A DNA stretch of 16,362 nt from CAYLNK01 sp964384675 (GCA_964384675.1 CAYLNK010000129.1:1-16362); one strand, 5' to 3'. Shown: positions 1 through 7,796, counted from the stretch's first letter. Notes: generated by a model not told the origin, from the sequence alone. Numbers and translations: made by a program.

Positions 1-708
1 CTCCGCGCCCCGCGGGCGATCGCCCGGCTCCTCGAGCTGCGCACCGCGTGGTCGCCGCCGCTCGCCGACGTCCGGGACCTCGCGGTCTCCGCCGAGACCG
101 TCGACCTCCCGGGCGACGCGCTCGAACGCCTGCGAGCCCGCTCCGCCGCGCACGGCACGACGGTCGGGACCGTCCTGATCGAGGCGCTGGCGGACGCCCT
201 CGACGCCCCCACGCGCGACGCGCGGACCGGGCGGAGGCGAGACCTGTCGATCGGCGTGATCGTGAATCTCGCGCCCCTCTCCCGCATCCCGGCGGGGGAT
301 CGGCTCGGGGTCTTTCTGGGGCACGACACGGCACTCCTCCGGGACGGCCAGCTCGAGCTCCCCCGCCGCGGCGCGCTCGTGAGCCTCCCGGAGATCTGGC
401 TCGGCGGCGCGCTCTGGCCTGTCGTCGTGGCGAGGGAGCGTCCTCGGTTCCATGCCCGGCAGCTCGTCGTGTCGGCGGGCCTGTCGAATCTCGTGCTCCC
501 CGACGCCGCGCTCGGGCCGCTCGCCGGGCGCGTCCGGGGCTGGCGGTCCTTCTCGCCGGCGGGCCCCATCACGTCGCTCGTGCTGCGCGTGACGACGATC
601 CTCGGCCGGCTCTCGGCGTCGCTGTCGTGGCGGCGCCAGGGATATCGACCCGAGGAGCGGACTGCGATCCTGGACGGGCTCCTCACACGGCTCGTGGAAC
701 GCCCGTAG
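1..708 (+). CDS. Condensation / wax-ester-synthase-like acyltransferase, C-terminal part (5' truncated)
   Basis: The reading frame is open from the first base and ends at TAG 706-708, leaving 235 residues of a longer protein. Three stretches suggest the C-terminal half of a chloramphenicol-acetyltransferase-fold enzyme (condensation, PapA or WS/DGAT type). The first is a helix near residues 52-66 (AAHGTTVGTVLIEALADAL), matching the 'hG.tvndvllaal' helix of that family. The second is a strand near residues 82-92 (LSIGVIVNLAPLS). The third, near residues 158-215, contains LSNLVLP, then GRVRGWRSFSP, and ends GRLSASLSWR, like the C-terminal domain of WS/DGAT enzymes. The catalytic HHxxxDG motif would lie upstream of the window, so activity and acceptor cannot be judged. 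It converges on the kinase at 1376-3295. Family-level assignment by pattern only; the substrate is unknown. Confidence 0.55.
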   Translation, partial: LRAPRAIARLLELRTAWSPPLADVRDLAVSAETVDLPGDALERLRARSAAHGTTVGTVLIEALADALDAPTRDARTGRRRDLSIGVIVNLAPLSRIPAGDRLGVFLGHDTALLRDGQLELPRRGALVSLPEIWLGGALWPVVVARERPRFHARQLVVSAGLSNLVLPDAALGPLAGRVRGWRSFSPAGPITSLVLRVTTILGRLSASLSWRRQGYRPEERTAILDGLLTRLVERP

Positions 709-1375
709 CGCGCCATCCGCACCCATTGGGCCTTCGAATCCGCCGGGGCGAGGGCGATCACCTCGGTCGGCCGCTGCGCGCGAGCGACCCACTATCGCGG
801 TGCGGCGCTTCGGACGCGGCGGGCTCGCGAACTCGCCCCTCGGGGCCTGTGCACTCGTGGCGGCGGCATGGCCCGTCTGGCCCCGGGGGCTCAAACACGC
901 GAGCCCTTCCCCCGCGCCCTCGCGCCGCACCGCGAGTGGGTCCCCGCTCGTGCTCGGACGGCCGCCCGAGGCGACCGCCCCCGCCCCGGCTCGACGTCGC
1001 CGCGGAGAGAACCGCCCGGAGATCGCCGTGAGCCGTGCCGAGCCCTGGTCGGCCTCTGCCACGATGCTGGAGCCGGGGATGGGGGTGTGCCCGCAGCGAC
1101 CCTCGAGCACGCGCGGGGACCCGCTCGCGTGCGCCGCGAGGACGCGGGGTTAGGGCTCGCGATGTTTGAGCCCCCGGGGCCAGACCAAACCGTGCCGTCG
1201 ACTGATCCGAACAGGCCCCGAGGGGCGAGTTTCGCGAGCCCCCCGCGTCCGAAGCGCCGCACGCGTTGCGGGTCGCGGGCGCGCAGCGGGTCGCGAGGAG
1301 CCCACCCCCGTCCCCGGCGGATCGTGGGCGAGTACGGTCTTCACGCCCGGAGGCCTGGTCCCCGAGGTCCGTTTC
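709..1375. other. Convergent intergenic spacer (667 bp) without a supported gene
   Basis: The spacer lies between the acyltransferase, which ends rightward at 708, and the kinase, which ends leftward at 1376. Short open frames exist on both strands but show no Shine-Dalgarno, no family resemblance and an Arg/Pro/Gly-rich composition expected of GC-rich noncoding DNA. Its main content is the large inverted repeat at 802-1260. A 10-bp direct repeat GCGGGTCGCG (1268-1277 and 1286-1295) follows just outside it. No U-tract terminator was seen. Confidence 0.6.
802..1260. repeat. Large imperfect inverted repeat (about 460-bp palindrome)
   Basis: The left half, read forward from 802, matches the reverse complement of the right half, read back from 1260. 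The outer segment 802-850 pairs with 1211-1260 with one substitution and one inserted base. The next segment, around 877-910, pairs with about 1150-1184; the shared core is GTCTGGCCCCGGGGGCTCAA followed by ACA. Similarity continues through about 920-960 against 1100-1142 and fades near 993/1068, leaving a centre of roughly 75 bp. Each arm also holds its own small hairpin: GGGCTC/GAGCCC at 887-906, with the counterpart at 1153-1173. Because of the symmetry, both strands encode mirrored frames beginning MRRFGRGGLA. It sits between converging genes, so it could act as a bidirectional transcription barrier, be two head-to-head copies of a dispersed element, or be a MITE-like remnant. No terminal target-site duplication was identified. 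Confidence 0.8.
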
Positions 1376-3295
1376 CTACCCGGCGCTCTGCTCCAGCCAC
1401 GTCAGCAGGTCGACCCGCTCCTTCCACGTCTCGACGCTCGCCACCTGCAGCAGGATGCTCTGGTCGGCGATGCCGAGGTCGCGGAAGATGCCGATCTCCT
1501 TGGCGATGTCGAGGAGATCGGTCACGGTCTGGCCGCTCCGCTTCACGCCGCGCCGTGCGGAGGCGGTGCCCATCAGCTCCTGACGGAATCGCTTTCCCGG
1601 CTCCTGGGCCGGCACGTCGAAGAGGCGCGAGATGGGGCGGGTCATCGCCGCGCGCGTCACGGACGGGCCCGGCTCCGGCGGCTGCGGGACGAAGAAGATC
1701 AGCTCGGGCGTCAGGCGCGGGAGCATGTAGCCCGCCTGCTCCAGCACCGAGAGCGCATCCGCGGCGCGGCGGAGGATGGCGATCCGCTCCTTCACGTGGC
1801 AGCCGGCGCGCTCCGTCTCCAGGTACTCGCGCAGGTCGAGCGCGCCCTCCAGGAGGGGCCGGATGACCCAGACCAGGAACTTGCCGTCGCGCTGCTCCCG
1901 CACCAGGTCGCGGAAGCTGCCGGGGAATAGCTCCGGGTGGCGCATGCGGACCGAGTTGAGGTCCTTGAGAAGGATGACGCGCTCCTCGTAGAACGCGAGC
2001 TCGTTCGCCTTCGTGGAGAAGGCGTACGGGATTCCGACCAGGCGGCGTCCGAACGGATCGGACAGCTCGGCCAGCGGGAGCGTCTGGCCGTCCCCGGGCG
2101 GGCGCGGGCCGAAGTGCCGGTTGACGACGCGGTACGGGCCGACCGCCTCCAGCTCCACGGGCGGCGGCAGCACCTTCGTGACGACCTCCTCGGACGGCTG
2201 GAGGAGGACGCGGGCCTTCTCGGCGGCGGTGGCGCCCTCGAGGAGGTTCCGGAGCGTCCGGACGACGGCCGAGAGGGGCGGGCGCGCCGCCCAGTCGGCC
2301 GCGCACATCGCGTGGATCAGGAAGTCGAGCGACTTCGGCAGCGCCGGCGGCAGCGTGAAGCGCGCCTCCTCCATCGCCGCCTTCTTGTCGACGAGGGAGG
2401 TGACGCTGGTGTGGAAGCTCTGGGGGAACTTGCCGTTGATGATCCGCGCGAACGTCAGCCCGAGCGCGAAGACGTCCTTGGAGAAGACCATCCGCCGCGC
2501 GTCCTCCGGGTCGGCCGGCGACGTCACCAGGAAGTTCTCCGGCGGCATGTACGGCAGGGTGCCGTCCAGGCTGTTCCCCAGGAGGTACTGGCGGAGCTGC
2601 TCCTCCGGGGAGGAGACGATGTCGAAGTCGATCAGGTGCAGGGTGAGGCGGTCGTCGCCGTCCGGGGTCCGCTTCACGTCGATGCAGAAGTTCTCGGGCT
2701 TGACGTCGGCGTGGATCAGGCCGTGCCCGTGGAGGTACTGGAGGCCGCGGGCCGCCGCGAGCCCGGCGCGCAGGAGCGTCCCGTACGTCAGCCCGCGGAC
2801 GTTGACGAACGTCGTCAGGTTGACGCCGGGCGCGAAGTCGAAGACCTCGCAGGTCGCGCCCTCGAGCGTCCCCGCGACCCAGAACCGGGCGATCACGGGG
2901 TGCCGGGCGAGCGTGACCAGGTGCTCGCGGACGAGCGCGTCGCGCCGCTGCCGGACGGCTTCTTCCTCGGCGCTCGCGGCCTCGAGCCGCTTGCGCAGCA
3001 CCACGTCGCGGTCCGCGAAGAGCTCCCGCGAGCGGAGCACCGTGTTCATGCCCCCCTCCTCCAGCTGCCGGGGGCGCTGGAGGGGATAGGAGGCGGGCCT
3101 GCCGTTCACCTCGCCTCGGAAGAAGAGGACGCTGGACGGGTGGGTCGCCTCGCGGGAAAGGGGCGCGCGCCCCAGCGCGGTCCTCACCCCGTTGACGATG
3201 GACGGCCACTCGTCGGGCGACGCGGCGATCTCGGTCGCCGCGTTGTCGATCCACTGGAGGGCGCGTCTGAGCCGTACCCGTCGCGGTCTCGCCAT
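1376..3295 (-). CDS. Atypical Ser/Thr protein kinase with C-terminal pseudokinase-like half
   Basis: This 639-residue cytoplasmic protein has no signal peptide or membrane segment. The first kinase domain (about 70-350) has a glycine-loop-like LEEGGMNTV (78-86), a beta-3 lysine in VVLRKRL (K102), the catalytic loop HADVKPEN (195-202), the metal-binding motif DFD at 223-225 in place of DFG, MPPEN at 250-254 in place of APE, the F-helix DVFALGLTF (274-282) and the late arginine in DWAARPP (R338). HAD for HRD and DFD for DFG are unusual, but D197, K199, N202 and D223 are kept, so catalysis is plausible. Residues about 415-540 again follow kinase order: a beta-3-like VILLKDL, a hinge/alpha-D VIRPLLEGALDLREYL and an alpha-E helix leading into LPRLTPELIFF where HRDLKPENIL is expected. 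The catalytic residues are absent there. The start ATG has no clear Shine-Dalgarno. It diverges from the phosphoketolase operon across 68 bp. Confidence 0.85.
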   Translation of the reverse strand: MARPRRVRLRRALQWIDNAATEIAASPDEWPSIVNGVRTALGRAPLSREATHPSSVLFFRGEVNGRPASYPLQRPRQLEEGGMNTVLRSRELFADRDVVLRKRLEAASAEEEAVRQRRDALVREHLVTLARHPVIARFWVAGTLEGATCEVFDFAPGVNLTTFVNVRGLTYGTLLRAGLAAARGLQYLHGHGLIHADVKPENFCIDVKRTPDGDDRLTLHLIDFDIVSSPEEQLRQYLLGNSLDGTLPYMPPENFLVTSPADPEDARRMVFSKDVFALGLTFARIINGKFPQSFHTSVTSLVDKKAAMEEARFTLPPALPKSLDFLIHAMCAADWAARPPLSAVVRTLRNLLEGATAAEKARVLLQPSEEVVTKVLPPPVELEAVGPYRVVNRHFGPRPPGDGQTLPLAELSDPFGRRLVGIPYAFSTKANELAFYEERVILLKDLNSVRMRHPELFPGSFRDLVREQRDGKFLVWVIRPLLEGALDLREYLETERAGCHVKERIAILRRAADALSVLEQAGYMLPRLTPELIFFVPQPPEPGPSVTRAAMTRPISRLFDVPAQEPGKRFRQELMGTASARRGVKRSGQTVTDLLDIAKEIGIFRDLGIADQSILLQVASVETWKERVDLLTWLEQSAG

Positions 3296-3329
3296 GAGGT
3301 GGCGGCAAGCTAGCAGGCCGCCCCGAAAA

Positions 3330-3357
3330 TGGAAAGTACTTCCAGGGCTCGTAGACT
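3330..3357 (+). promoter_or_regulatory. Candidate promoter of the phosphoketolase-acetate kinase operon
   Basis: TGGAAA at 3330-3335 and TAGACT at 3352-3357 are separated by 16 bp, a -35/-10-like pair. TAGACT ends 6 nt before ATG 3364, so transcription would start at or next to the start codon (a leaderless mRNA). No Shine-Dalgarno precedes the ATG. The same hexamer spacing occurs before vapB and the aminotransferase. The 68-bp divergent region must also hold the start of the kinase on the other strand. Confidence 0.4.
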
Positions 3358-3363
3358 CTCCGC

Positions 3364-5715
3364 ATGAGCCAGCTCACAGCCGAAGAAGTCGCGCTCCTCG
3401 ACCGTTACTGGAAGGCGTCGAACTACCTCACCGTGGGCCAGATCTACCTCCAGGCGAACCCGCTCCTCAGGGAGCCCCTCCGGGCGGAGCAGGTGAAGCC
3501 GCGGCTCCTGGGCCACTGGGGGACGTCGCCCGGGCTCTCGCTCGTCTACGTCCACCTCAACCGGCTGATCCGCCGGACCGGGGCGAAGGTCCTGTACATC
3601 GCCGGTCCGGGTCACGGCGGTCCGGCGCTGGTGGCGCAGACCTACCTGGAGGGGACGTACTCCGAGATCTACCCCGAGATCGGCCAGGACGCCGAGGGGA
3701 TGCGCCGTCTCTTCCGCCAGTTCTCGACCCCCGGCGGCATCCCCAGCCACGTCAGCCCGCCGACGCCCGGCTCGATCCACGAGGGGGGCGAGCTCGGCTA
3801 CGCGCTCTCGCACGCGTTCGGGGCGGCGTTCGACGACCCGGACCTCCTCGTCGCGTGCGTGATCGGCGACGGCGAGGCGGAGACCGGCCCGCTCGAGGGG
3901 GCGTGGAAGGGGATCGACTTCCTGAACCCGGCGCGGGACGGCGCGGTGCTGCCGATCCTCCACCTGAACGGCTACAAGATCGCGGGCCCCACGGTGCTCG
4001 CGCGCTGGAGCGACGCGGCGCTCCGGAGCTGGCTGACGGGGTACGGCTACGAGCCGCTCTTCGTGGAGGGCGACGACCCCGCGCTGGTCCATCCCGCCTT
4101 CGCCGCGACGCTCGAGTACGCCCACGAGCGGATCCTCTCGATCCAGGCTTCCGCGCGGCGGCACGGCGTCGCCGGAAAGCCGGCCTGGCCGGCGATCGTG
4201 CTGCGCACGCCGAAGGGGTGGACCGGGCCGAAGGTCGTGGACGGCAAGCAGGTCGAGGGGACGTTCCGTTCGCACCAGGTGCCGCTCGCCTCGGGGCGCG
4301 ACACCGTCGAGCACCTGCACCAGCTCGAGGAGTGGCTCCGGAGCTACGAGCCCGAGAAGCAGTTCGACGAGGCGGGGCGCCTCCGTCCCGAGCTGGCGGC
4401 CCTGGCGCCGGAAGGGGAGAAGCGGATGGGCGCGCTCCCGCAGGCCAACGGCGGGGTCCTGACGGTGCCGCTCGACCTGCCGCACTACAGCGACTACGCC
4501 ATACCGGTGCCTGCTCGCGGCGCCGAGCGCCACGAATCGACCCGGCAGCTCGGAAAGCTGCTGCGGGACGTCTACACGAGGAACCCCCGCACGTTCCGGC
4601 TCTTCTGCCCCGACGAGACGAACTCGAACCGGCTCGGGAACGTCTTCGACGTGGAGAACCGCTGCTTCATGGGGACGCTGCTGCCGGGCGACGACCACGT
4701 GACGCACGACGGCCGCGTGATGGAGGTGCTCTCCGAGCACAACTGCCAGGGGTGGCTCGAGGGATACCTGCTCACCGGGCGGCACGGCCTCTTCGCCACG
4801 TACGAGGCGTTCGCGATGGTCGTGGCGTCGATGGCGACGCAGCACGCCAAGTGGCTCGACGCCTGCGAGGAGCTGCCGTGGCGGGCGCCGGTGCCTTCGC
4901 TCAACTACCTCCTCACCTCGACCTGCTGGCGGAACGACCACAACGGCTTCTCGCACCAGGGTCCCGGCTTCATCGACACGATCCTCTCGAAGAAAGGGAC
5001 CGTCGCGCGCGTCTACCTGCCGCCCGACGCCAACAGCCTCCTCGCGGTGTCGGACCACTGCCTGAGGAGCCGGAACTACGTGAACCTGATCGTCATCGAC
5101 AAGCAGCCGCAGGTGCAGTGGCTCTCCATCGAGGAGGCCCGCGCGCAGTTCGTGGCGGGCGCGTCGATCTGGGAGTGGGCCGGGAACGGCGACGACGGCG
5201 ATCCGGACGTGGTGCTGGCGGCGGCGGGCGACGTCGTCACGATGGAGACGGTGGCCGCCGCGGAGTGGCTGCGGAAGAGGGCGCCCTCTCTCAAGGTGCG
5301 GGTCGTCAACGTCATCGACCTGATGAACCTCTTCACTCCGGACGCGCACCCGCACGGGATGAGCGCCGAGGCGTTCGAGGCGCTCTTCACCCGTGAGACG
5401 GACGTCGTCTTCGCATTCCACGGCTACCCGCGCGCGGTGCACCAGCTGATCCACGGCCGCCCGAACGCGGGACGCTTCCACGTGCGCGGCTTCGTCGAGG
5501 AGGGGACCACGACCACGCCGTTCGACATGGTCGTCGTGAACGAGGTGAGCCGCTACCACCTGGCGATGGCGGCGCTGCGCCGGGCCAAGCGCCCGCCGGA
5601 AAACGCCATGGCGCTCCACGACGAGTGCCAGGCGATGCTCTGGAAGCACCGGGAGTACGTGGTGGAGCACCTGGAGGACATGCCGGAGGTGCGCGACTGG
5701 ACGTACGGCCGCTGA
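3364..5715 (+). CDS. xfp: Xylulose-5-phosphate/fructose-6-phosphate phosphoketolase
   Basis: This ThDP-dependent enzyme cleaves xylulose-5-phosphate (and usually fructose-6-phosphate) with phosphate, giving acetyl-phosphate plus glyceraldehyde-3-phosphate (or erythrose-4-phosphate). At 783 residues it is close to the family's usual 790-830. Seen here: the phosphoketolase signature GHWGTSPG (50-57), GPGHGGP (81-87), an SHVSPPTPGSIHEGGELGYAL-type stretch (128-148), and the ThDP/Mg motif from GDGEAETG (168-175) through N188. The pyrimidine-binding half contains PDETNSNRLGNVF, a GWLEGYLLTGRHG stretch, STCWRNDHNGFSHQGPGF and, near the C-terminus, DLMNLF and FHGYPRAVHQLIHGR. The assignment is firm; relative use of the two sugar phosphates cannot be read from sequence. 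The stop TGA (5713-5715) overlaps the proposed acetate kinase start, so the product acetyl-phosphate passes to the next enzyme of the operon. The start follows a leaderless-type promoter. Confidence 0.97.
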   Translation: MSQLTAEEVALLDRYWKASNYLTVGQIYLQANPLLREPLRAEQVKPRLLGHWGTSPGLSLVYVHLNRLIRRTGAKVLYIAGPGHGGPALVAQTYLEGTYSEIYPEIGQDAEGMRRLFRQFSTPGGIPSHVSPPTPGSIHEGGELGYALSHAFGAAFDDPDLLVACVIGDGEAETGPLEGAWKGIDFLNPARDGAVLPILHLNGYKIAGPTVLARWSDAALRSWLTGYGYEPLFVEGDDPALVHPAFAATLEYAHERILSIQASARRHGVAGKPAWPAIVLRTPKGWTGPKVVDGKQVEGTFRSHQVPLASGRDTVEHLHQLEEWLRSYEPEKQFDEAGRLRPELAALAPEGEKRMGALPQANGGVLTVPLDLPHYSDYAIPVPARGAERHESTRQLGKLLRDVYTRNPRTFRLFCPDETNSNRLGNVFDVENRCFMGTLLPGDDHVTHDGRVMEVLSEHNCQGWLEGYLLTGRHGLFATYEAFAMVVASMATQHAKWLDACEELPWRAPVPSLNYLLTSTCWRNDHNGFSHQGPGFIDTILSKKGTVARVYLPPDANSLLAVSDHCLRSRNYVNLIVIDKQPQVQWLSIEEARAQFVAGASIWEWAGNGDDGDPDVVLAAAGDVVTMETVAAAEWLRKRAPSLKVRVVNVIDLMNLFTPDAHPHGMSAEAFEALFTRETDVVFAFHGYPRAVHQLIHGRPNAGRFHVRGFVEEGTTTTPFDMVVVNEVSRYHLAMAALRRAKRPPENAMALHDECQAMLWKHREYVVEHLEDMPEVRDWTYGR

Positions 5716-6875
5716 GCCCGCGTACGGTCCTCGCGCTCAACGCGGGCTCGTCGTCGGTGAAGTGGTCCCTCTTCGCAGGCGACGAGCGTCTGGGCGCGCG
5801 CGGCGCCGTGGAGGGGATCGGCCAGCCGCCCGGGCGGCTCTGGGTGAAGGGCGCCGCGGGCGCCCGATCCGTCGACGAGGCAGGTGACTTCCCGTCGCAC
5901 GCCGACGCGCTCGCCGCCACGCTCGACGCGGTCGTCCGGCTCGGCCTCCCCGCGCCGGAAGCCGTCGGACACCGGATCGTCCACGGCGGCCCGGACCTGG
6001 CCGAGCCGGCGCGCGTCGACGATTCCGTGCTCGCCGCGCTGCGCGGGCTGATCCCGTTCGCGCCGCTCCATCTGCCGGCGGAGATCGCGGCGATCGAGGG
6101 GGTGGCGGCGCGCTACCCGGGCCTCCCCCAGGTCGCCTGCTTCGACACGGCGTTCCACCGCCGGCTGCCGGCGGTCGCGCGGCGGCTGGCGCTCCCACGA
6201 TCGCTCGCGGACCAGGGGATCCAGCGCTATGGCTTCCACGGCCTCTCGTACGAGTACCTGGTGTGGAAGCTGGACGGGAAGGAGATGGGTCGGGCGGTAC
6301 TCGCCCACCTGGGGAACGGCGCCAGCCTGGCGGCGGTGCGTGACGGCGAGCCCGTCGACACCACGATGGGCTTCACGCCCGCGGGCGGGATCGTCATGGG
6401 GACCCGCCCCGGCGACCTCGATCCCGGCGTGCTGGTGCGGCTGGCGCGCGAGGGCTGGTCGGCGGAGCGGCTCGAGGCTCTCGTGAACCGGGAGTCGGGC
6501 CTGCTCGGTCTCTCGGGCTCGACGGCCGACATGCGTGCGCTTCTCGCCGCGCGCGACACCGACCCGCGCGCCGCCGAGGCGGTGGAGTCGTTCTGCTGGA
6601 GCCTCCGGAAGGCGATCGGCGCGCTCGCGGCGACGCTCGGAGGGCTCGACACGCTGGTCTTCACCGCCGGGATCGGCGAGCGCGCCGCGCCGGTACGCGA
6701 GGAGACCTGCCAAGGCCTCGCGCACCTGGGCGTCGTGGTGGACCCGGAGCGCAACGCGGCGCACGCCGAAGTGATCAGCGCCGACGGCTCGCGAGTGACG
6801 GTGCGCGTGGCGCCGACGGACGAGGACGCCGTCATCGCGCGCCACGTGCGGGCGGCGCTCGCCGGGACCACGTAG
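5712..6875 (+). CDS. ackA: Acetate kinase (ATP from acetyl-phosphate)
   Basis: It transfers phosphate from acetyl-phosphate to ADP, completing the phosphoketolase route to acetate plus ATP. From the chosen start it has 387 residues; the family usually has about 400. Seen: LNAGSSSVKW directly after the start, GHRIVHGG with R88, YGFHGLSYEYL with H176, AHLGNGASLAAV with H199, the MGTRPGDLDPG loop with R232, FTAGIGERAAPVRE and the C-terminal PTDEDAVIARH. GLSYEYL replaces the commoner GTSHxY. Start choice: acetate kinases begin only a few residues before LNAGSSS. No ATG, GTG or TTG occurs in frame between GTG 5625 and that motif, so CTG 5712, which shares bases with the xfp stop (CTGA), is the best fit and implies translational coupling. 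GTG 5625 would add 29 residues with no family match and overlap xfp by 91 nt. Function is firm; the start is less sure. Confidence 0.93.
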   Translation: MSPRTVLALNAGSSSVKWSLFAGDERLGARGAVEGIGQPPGRLWVKGAAGARSVDEAGDFPSHADALAATLDAVVRLGLPAPEAVGHRIVHGGPDLAEPARVDDSVLAALRGLIPFAPLHLPAEIAAIEGVAARYPGLPQVACFDTAFHRRLPAVARRLALPRSLADQGIQRYGFHGLSYEYLVWKLDGKEMGRAVLAHLGNGASLAAVRDGEPVDTTMGFTPAGGIVMGTRPGDLDPGVLVRLAREGWSAERLEALVNRESGLLGLSGSTADMRALLAARDTDPRAAEAVESFCWSLRKAIGALAATLGGLDTLVFTAGIGERAAPVREETCQGLAHLGVVVDPERNAAHAEVISADGSRVTVRVAPTDEDAVIARHVRAALAGTT

Positions 6876-7055
6876 GCAGGCGAGGTCGGGAGCCGAACGG
6901 CGCGACCGGAAGGACTGTGTCACCCACGGGCCTGGCCCAAGCGACGACGACCTCACCGATCAAAACGTCGTGCCGGGAAATGGGCTGAAGAAGCGTGCCG
7001 ACTGGCCGGGCGAAGAACGCCGCGGACGGTCCTGGGCGGACCGGTTGCCCGCTTC

Positions 7056-7083
7056 ATCCTTTAACCTTTGGCCCTGACCCCAT
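7056..7083 (+). repeat. 28-bp dispersed direct repeat, left copy
   Basis: The sequence contains CCTTTGGCCCTGACCCCAT and matches 10983-11010 at 27 of 28 bases, with A/T the only difference near base 9. Both copies have the same orientation. This copy ends 21 bp before the vapB start and covers the likely -35 region of its promoter. It is AT-richer at its 5' end than the surrounding DNA. Confidence 0.85.
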
Positions 7084-7098
7084 GTGTGATGCTATGAT
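7068..7098 (+). promoter_or_regulatory. Candidate promoter of the vapBC operon, leaderless type
   Basis: TATGAT (7093-7098) is a 5/6 match to the sigma-70 -10 consensus and ends 6 nt before ATG 7105. A weak -35 (TTGGCC, 7068-7073) lies 19 bp upstream inside the 28-bp repeat. No Shine-Dalgarno is visible, so the transcript probably begins at the start codon. VapBC pairs commonly repress their own promoter, but no clear operator palindrome was seen here. Confidence 0.5.
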
Positions 7099-7104
7099 GC
7101 CACC

Positions 7105-7365
7105 ATGCGTACCACCATGACGATCGACGACGACCTCGCCGCCGAGCTGCGCGACATGGCGCATCGACGCCGGCTCCCGATGCGGCGGCTGATCGACCAG
7201 GCCCTTCGTGCCGGGCTCCGGAGCCTGGGAACGCGCAAGCCGCGGCGTGAGGGCTGCCCCTCCTTTTCGATGGGGACTCCGGCGGTCGACTTGAGCAAGG
7301 CTGGCGCCCTCGCGGCGATGCTCGAGGACGAGGAGGTCCTTCGGAAGGTCGAGCTTCGGAAGTAG
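7105..7365 (+). CDS. vapB: VapB-like ribbon-helix-helix antitoxin
   Basis: This 86-residue protein has the layout of an RHH antitoxin: an N-terminal strand (MRTTMTIDDDL), a first helix (DLAAELRDMAHRR) and a second helix (PMRRLIDQALRAGLRSL) by about residue 41. A basic linker follows, then a C-terminal tail (about 57-86, GTPAVDLSKAGALAAMLEDEEVL) of the kind that wraps around a PIN toxin. By family it would bind its own promoter as a dimer and neutralise the downstream toxin. The stop TAG (7363-7365) lies 2 nt before the toxin GTG, the tight spacing typical of these pairs. The gene starts 7 nt after a TATGAT box, probably without a leader. The pair with the PIN gene makes the assignment strong; the RHH subfamily is inferred. 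Confidence 0.85.
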   Translation: MRTTMTIDDDLAAELRDMAHRRRLPMRRLIDQALRAGLRSLGTRKPRREGCPSFSMGTPAVDLSKAGALAAMLEDEEVLRKVELRK

Positions 7366-7367
7366 CC

Positions 7368-7796
7368 GTGAAGCTCGTCGATCTCAACATCCTGCTCTAC
7401 GCGGTGAACCGCGACGCCGAGCTGCACGCCAGGGCCAAGGCCTGGCTGGACGGAGCGGTCGCCTCGGACGAGCCGGTGGCGGTGTCCTGGGCGGGGCTGC
7501 TGGGGCTGCTGCGCCTCTCGACGAGCCGCCGGGTCATGCCGCGACCGCTCGCCGTGAACGACGCCATCGCGATCGTCGACTGGCTGACCGAAAGGGCCGG
7601 CGTCCAGGTCCTCGACCCGGGCCCCGAGCACTGGAGGATCCTCCGCGAGATTCTCACCGGGACCGGCACGGCCGGGAACCTCACCACGGATGCCCATCTG
7701 GCGGCGCTGGCCATCGAGAACGGCGCCGTCCTTTGCTCGACGGACGGAGACTTCTCCCGTTTCCGCGGTCTTCGCTGGGTGAATCCCCTGGACTGA
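7368..7796 (+). CDS. vapC: VapC-like PIN-domain ribonuclease toxin
   Basis: This 142-residue protein is a typical single PIN domain. Acidic residues visible in the right places are D5 in KLVDLNILLYAVN, D108 in TTDAHLAALAIE, and D126/D128 in CSTDGDFSRF, ending FRGLRWVNPLD. These would hold the metal ions for RNA cleavage. The helix that often carries a conserved Glu (VSWAGLLGLLRLSTSRRV, about 38-56) has none. A group of VapC toxins with a similar LLxFLRL stretch also lacks it, as I recall, so this need not mean inactivity. It starts with GTG 2 nt after the antitoxin stop, with no clear Shine-Dalgarno, consistent with translational coupling. The RNA target cannot be predicted from the sequence. 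It converges on the exported-protein gene at 7933-8733. Confidence 0.9.
   Translation: MKLVDLNILLYAVNRDAELHARAKAWLDGAVASDEPVAVSWAGLLGLLRLSTSRRVMPRPLAVNDAIAIVDWLTERAGVQVLDPGPEHWRILREILTGTGTAGNLTTDAHLAALAIENGAVLCSTDGDFSRFRGLRWVNPLD

Noticed and set aside
731..742. TTCGAATCC-like T-loop suggesting a tRNA
   Set aside because: The flanking bases do not form a T-stem and no acceptor or anticodon arm could be built around it.
800..1262. Mirrored open frames on both strands beginning MRRFGRGGLA, suggesting a duplicated gene
   Set aside because: They arise from the inverted repeat itself, lack Shine-Dalgarno sequences and diverge in frame soon after the conserved outer arm. Composition is Arg/Pro/Gly-rich as expected for GC-rich noncoding DNA.
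3310..5670. 786-codon open frame antisense to the phosphoketolase gene
   Set aside because: The sense strand encodes a complete, motif-rich phosphoketolase. Long antisense frames are a routine result of GC-rich third positions.
5625..5711. GTG 5625 as the acetate kinase start
   Set aside because: The extra 29 residues are Gly/Ala/Arg-rich, match nothing in the family, and would force a 91-nt overlap with xfp. CTG 5712 fits the family N-terminus.
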